Shown here piece by piece: positions 63,110 to 64,000 of a DNA stretch of 64,000 nt. This stretch comes from Antedon mediterranea. Taxonomy: Eukaryota > Echinodermata > Crinoidea > Comatulida > Antedonidae. Every line of letters begins with the position of its first letter. The stretch's first letter is position 1. The notes beneath the pieces were generated by a model, which was not told the origin of the DNA, did no database searches, and saw only the letters and a list, made by a program, of their open reading frames with translations. The stretch lies in contig NC_092672.1 of NCBI RefSeq assembly GCF_964355755.1, positions 8,806,001 to 8,870,000 on the forward strand. Reading direction: 5' to 3'. Both the position numbers and the translations under genes were made by a program.

Positions 63110-64000
63110 GGTAAATTTAAAGCTTCAAATTTAGAATTAAAAAACTCGTTGCTTATCTACCAGTTCTTTCCCGTTCACAATCAACTATCATCGCGATAAA
63201 CAGTTGCTAATAATCTTTTCTCCTAACTTTCTCAACTGTCTTAGAACTCGACAACTTGCACACTCGACAGTTGTTGTGTAAATGAAGAAGAAATTTCAGA
63301 GTGCGCTCTCACAGATGAAAATTAGAAGCGTGGTAACTTACACGACGTCAATATTCGTGGGGAAATTTCTCCGACCATCAGATATCGATCGTTTTTGCAA
63401 CATTCTACTGAAAACTTATCCAAGTGATGCATGACAAGCTGAATCATCTACTCATATGAAATAATATGAGCTTAATTACTCTCCAAAGAGATCTGAAAAT
63501 GTGAATAGACAGGATTATGAGAACAGAAAAATGAAATCAATGAATATCTATTGGTGGCGCTATTTCTTAATAAAGGCACTGTAAATAATTACACACACAG
63601 TGAATTGTGAACAGACAGTACAGGCGGGTTAATACTGATGTTTTAATTGTTATTAGGATATCAACATTTTTAAAAAGTTGACTGCTTTAAGGGATGAGAT
63701 TGTGATCTCACTTTCACATCGTATTTCTTAATAGTAGTGTGCAGTGTCTCCCCTTTGTAAGAGGTGTTCCGTATTTTCATTTCATTTGCTTCTATCGACA
63801 CGACACAGTAGAATGTGTTACTAACGACTACAGGTCTATCAAGTCGCTGATTACTGCTTTCAATATTAAGACGCCTAAACGCTATATGTTTTTACAAATT
63901 TAAATGATATCACAAAACTATTTAAACTTAGTACAATATCCAAAAAAGAATATAAACGCCCTCCCTTGATATTACCTTTGGTGAAATTGATTTGAAATGC
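63110..64000 (-). promoter_or_regulatory. 5' flank / putative 5' UTR and promoter side of NOS
   Basis: This 891 bp lies upstream of the NOS start on the minus strand. An in-frame TGA (63125-63127) lies 15 nt 5' of the ATG, which supports the chosen start. No convincing TATA box, splice acceptor or CpG-rich core was seen, so the transcription start is unknown and non-coding 5' exons may lie further right. No other gene or repeat was recognised. Confidence 0.35.

Noticed and set aside
1-64000. Prokaryotic or viral gene cluster
   Set aside because: No ribosome-binding sites, operons or long adjoining ORFs; the only coding signal is a spliced animal NOS.

Overview
The window is AT-rich animal (metazoan) DNA carrying one large intron-rich gene on the minus strand and no second convincing protein gene. 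The gene is a constitutive, neuronal-type nitric oxide synthase (NOS) with an N-terminal PDZ domain. I reconstructed 22 coding exons (530..63109), all with GT-AG borders and matching phases. They sum to 4617 nt, or 1539 codons, with no internal stop. Only the last roughly 45 residues, the stop codon and the 3' UTR lie beyond the left edge. The PDZ-NOS, the AT-rich introns full of small inverted-repeat elements and a tRNA-derived SINE suggest an invertebrate deuterostome, most likely an echinoderm. That assignment is an inference.

Layout, in gene order from right to left. 63110-64000 is 5' flank. Exon 1 (61661-63109) encodes the PDZ domain and a long disordered linker. Intron 1 is 13.9 kb. Exons 2-9 (47794 down to 15791) encode the heme/BH4/L-arginine oxygenase domain and are separated mostly by large introns (265 bp to 11.1 kb). 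Exons 10-11 encode the calmodulin-binding helix and the start of the FMN domain. Exons 12-16 encode the FMN domain, including the autoinhibitory insert of constitutive NOS. Exons 16-22 encode the FAD/NADPH reductase. From exon 10 on the introns are short (184-1200 bp), except for a 3.8 kb intron 14.

The introns are a repeat graveyard: three copies of one tRNA-derived SINE (one with its tail 11 bp from the exon 12 splice donor), at least four families of MITE-like inverted-repeat elements, a composite element with TTAA borders, long hairpins, minisatellites and a roughly 240 bp GAA/TTC tract in intron 18. A palindromic octamer, TAGGCCTA, recurs at least 23 times where about one would be expected.

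Functionally the window encodes one enzyme: PDZ anchoring, a possible phosphorylation-rich linker, the oxygenase, a Ca2+/calmodulin switch and the electron-supplying reductase. I found no previously undescribed multi-gene system. The points most worth following are the linker's kinase-type and SH2-type motifs, the SINE next to a frame-preserving exon, and the octamer.
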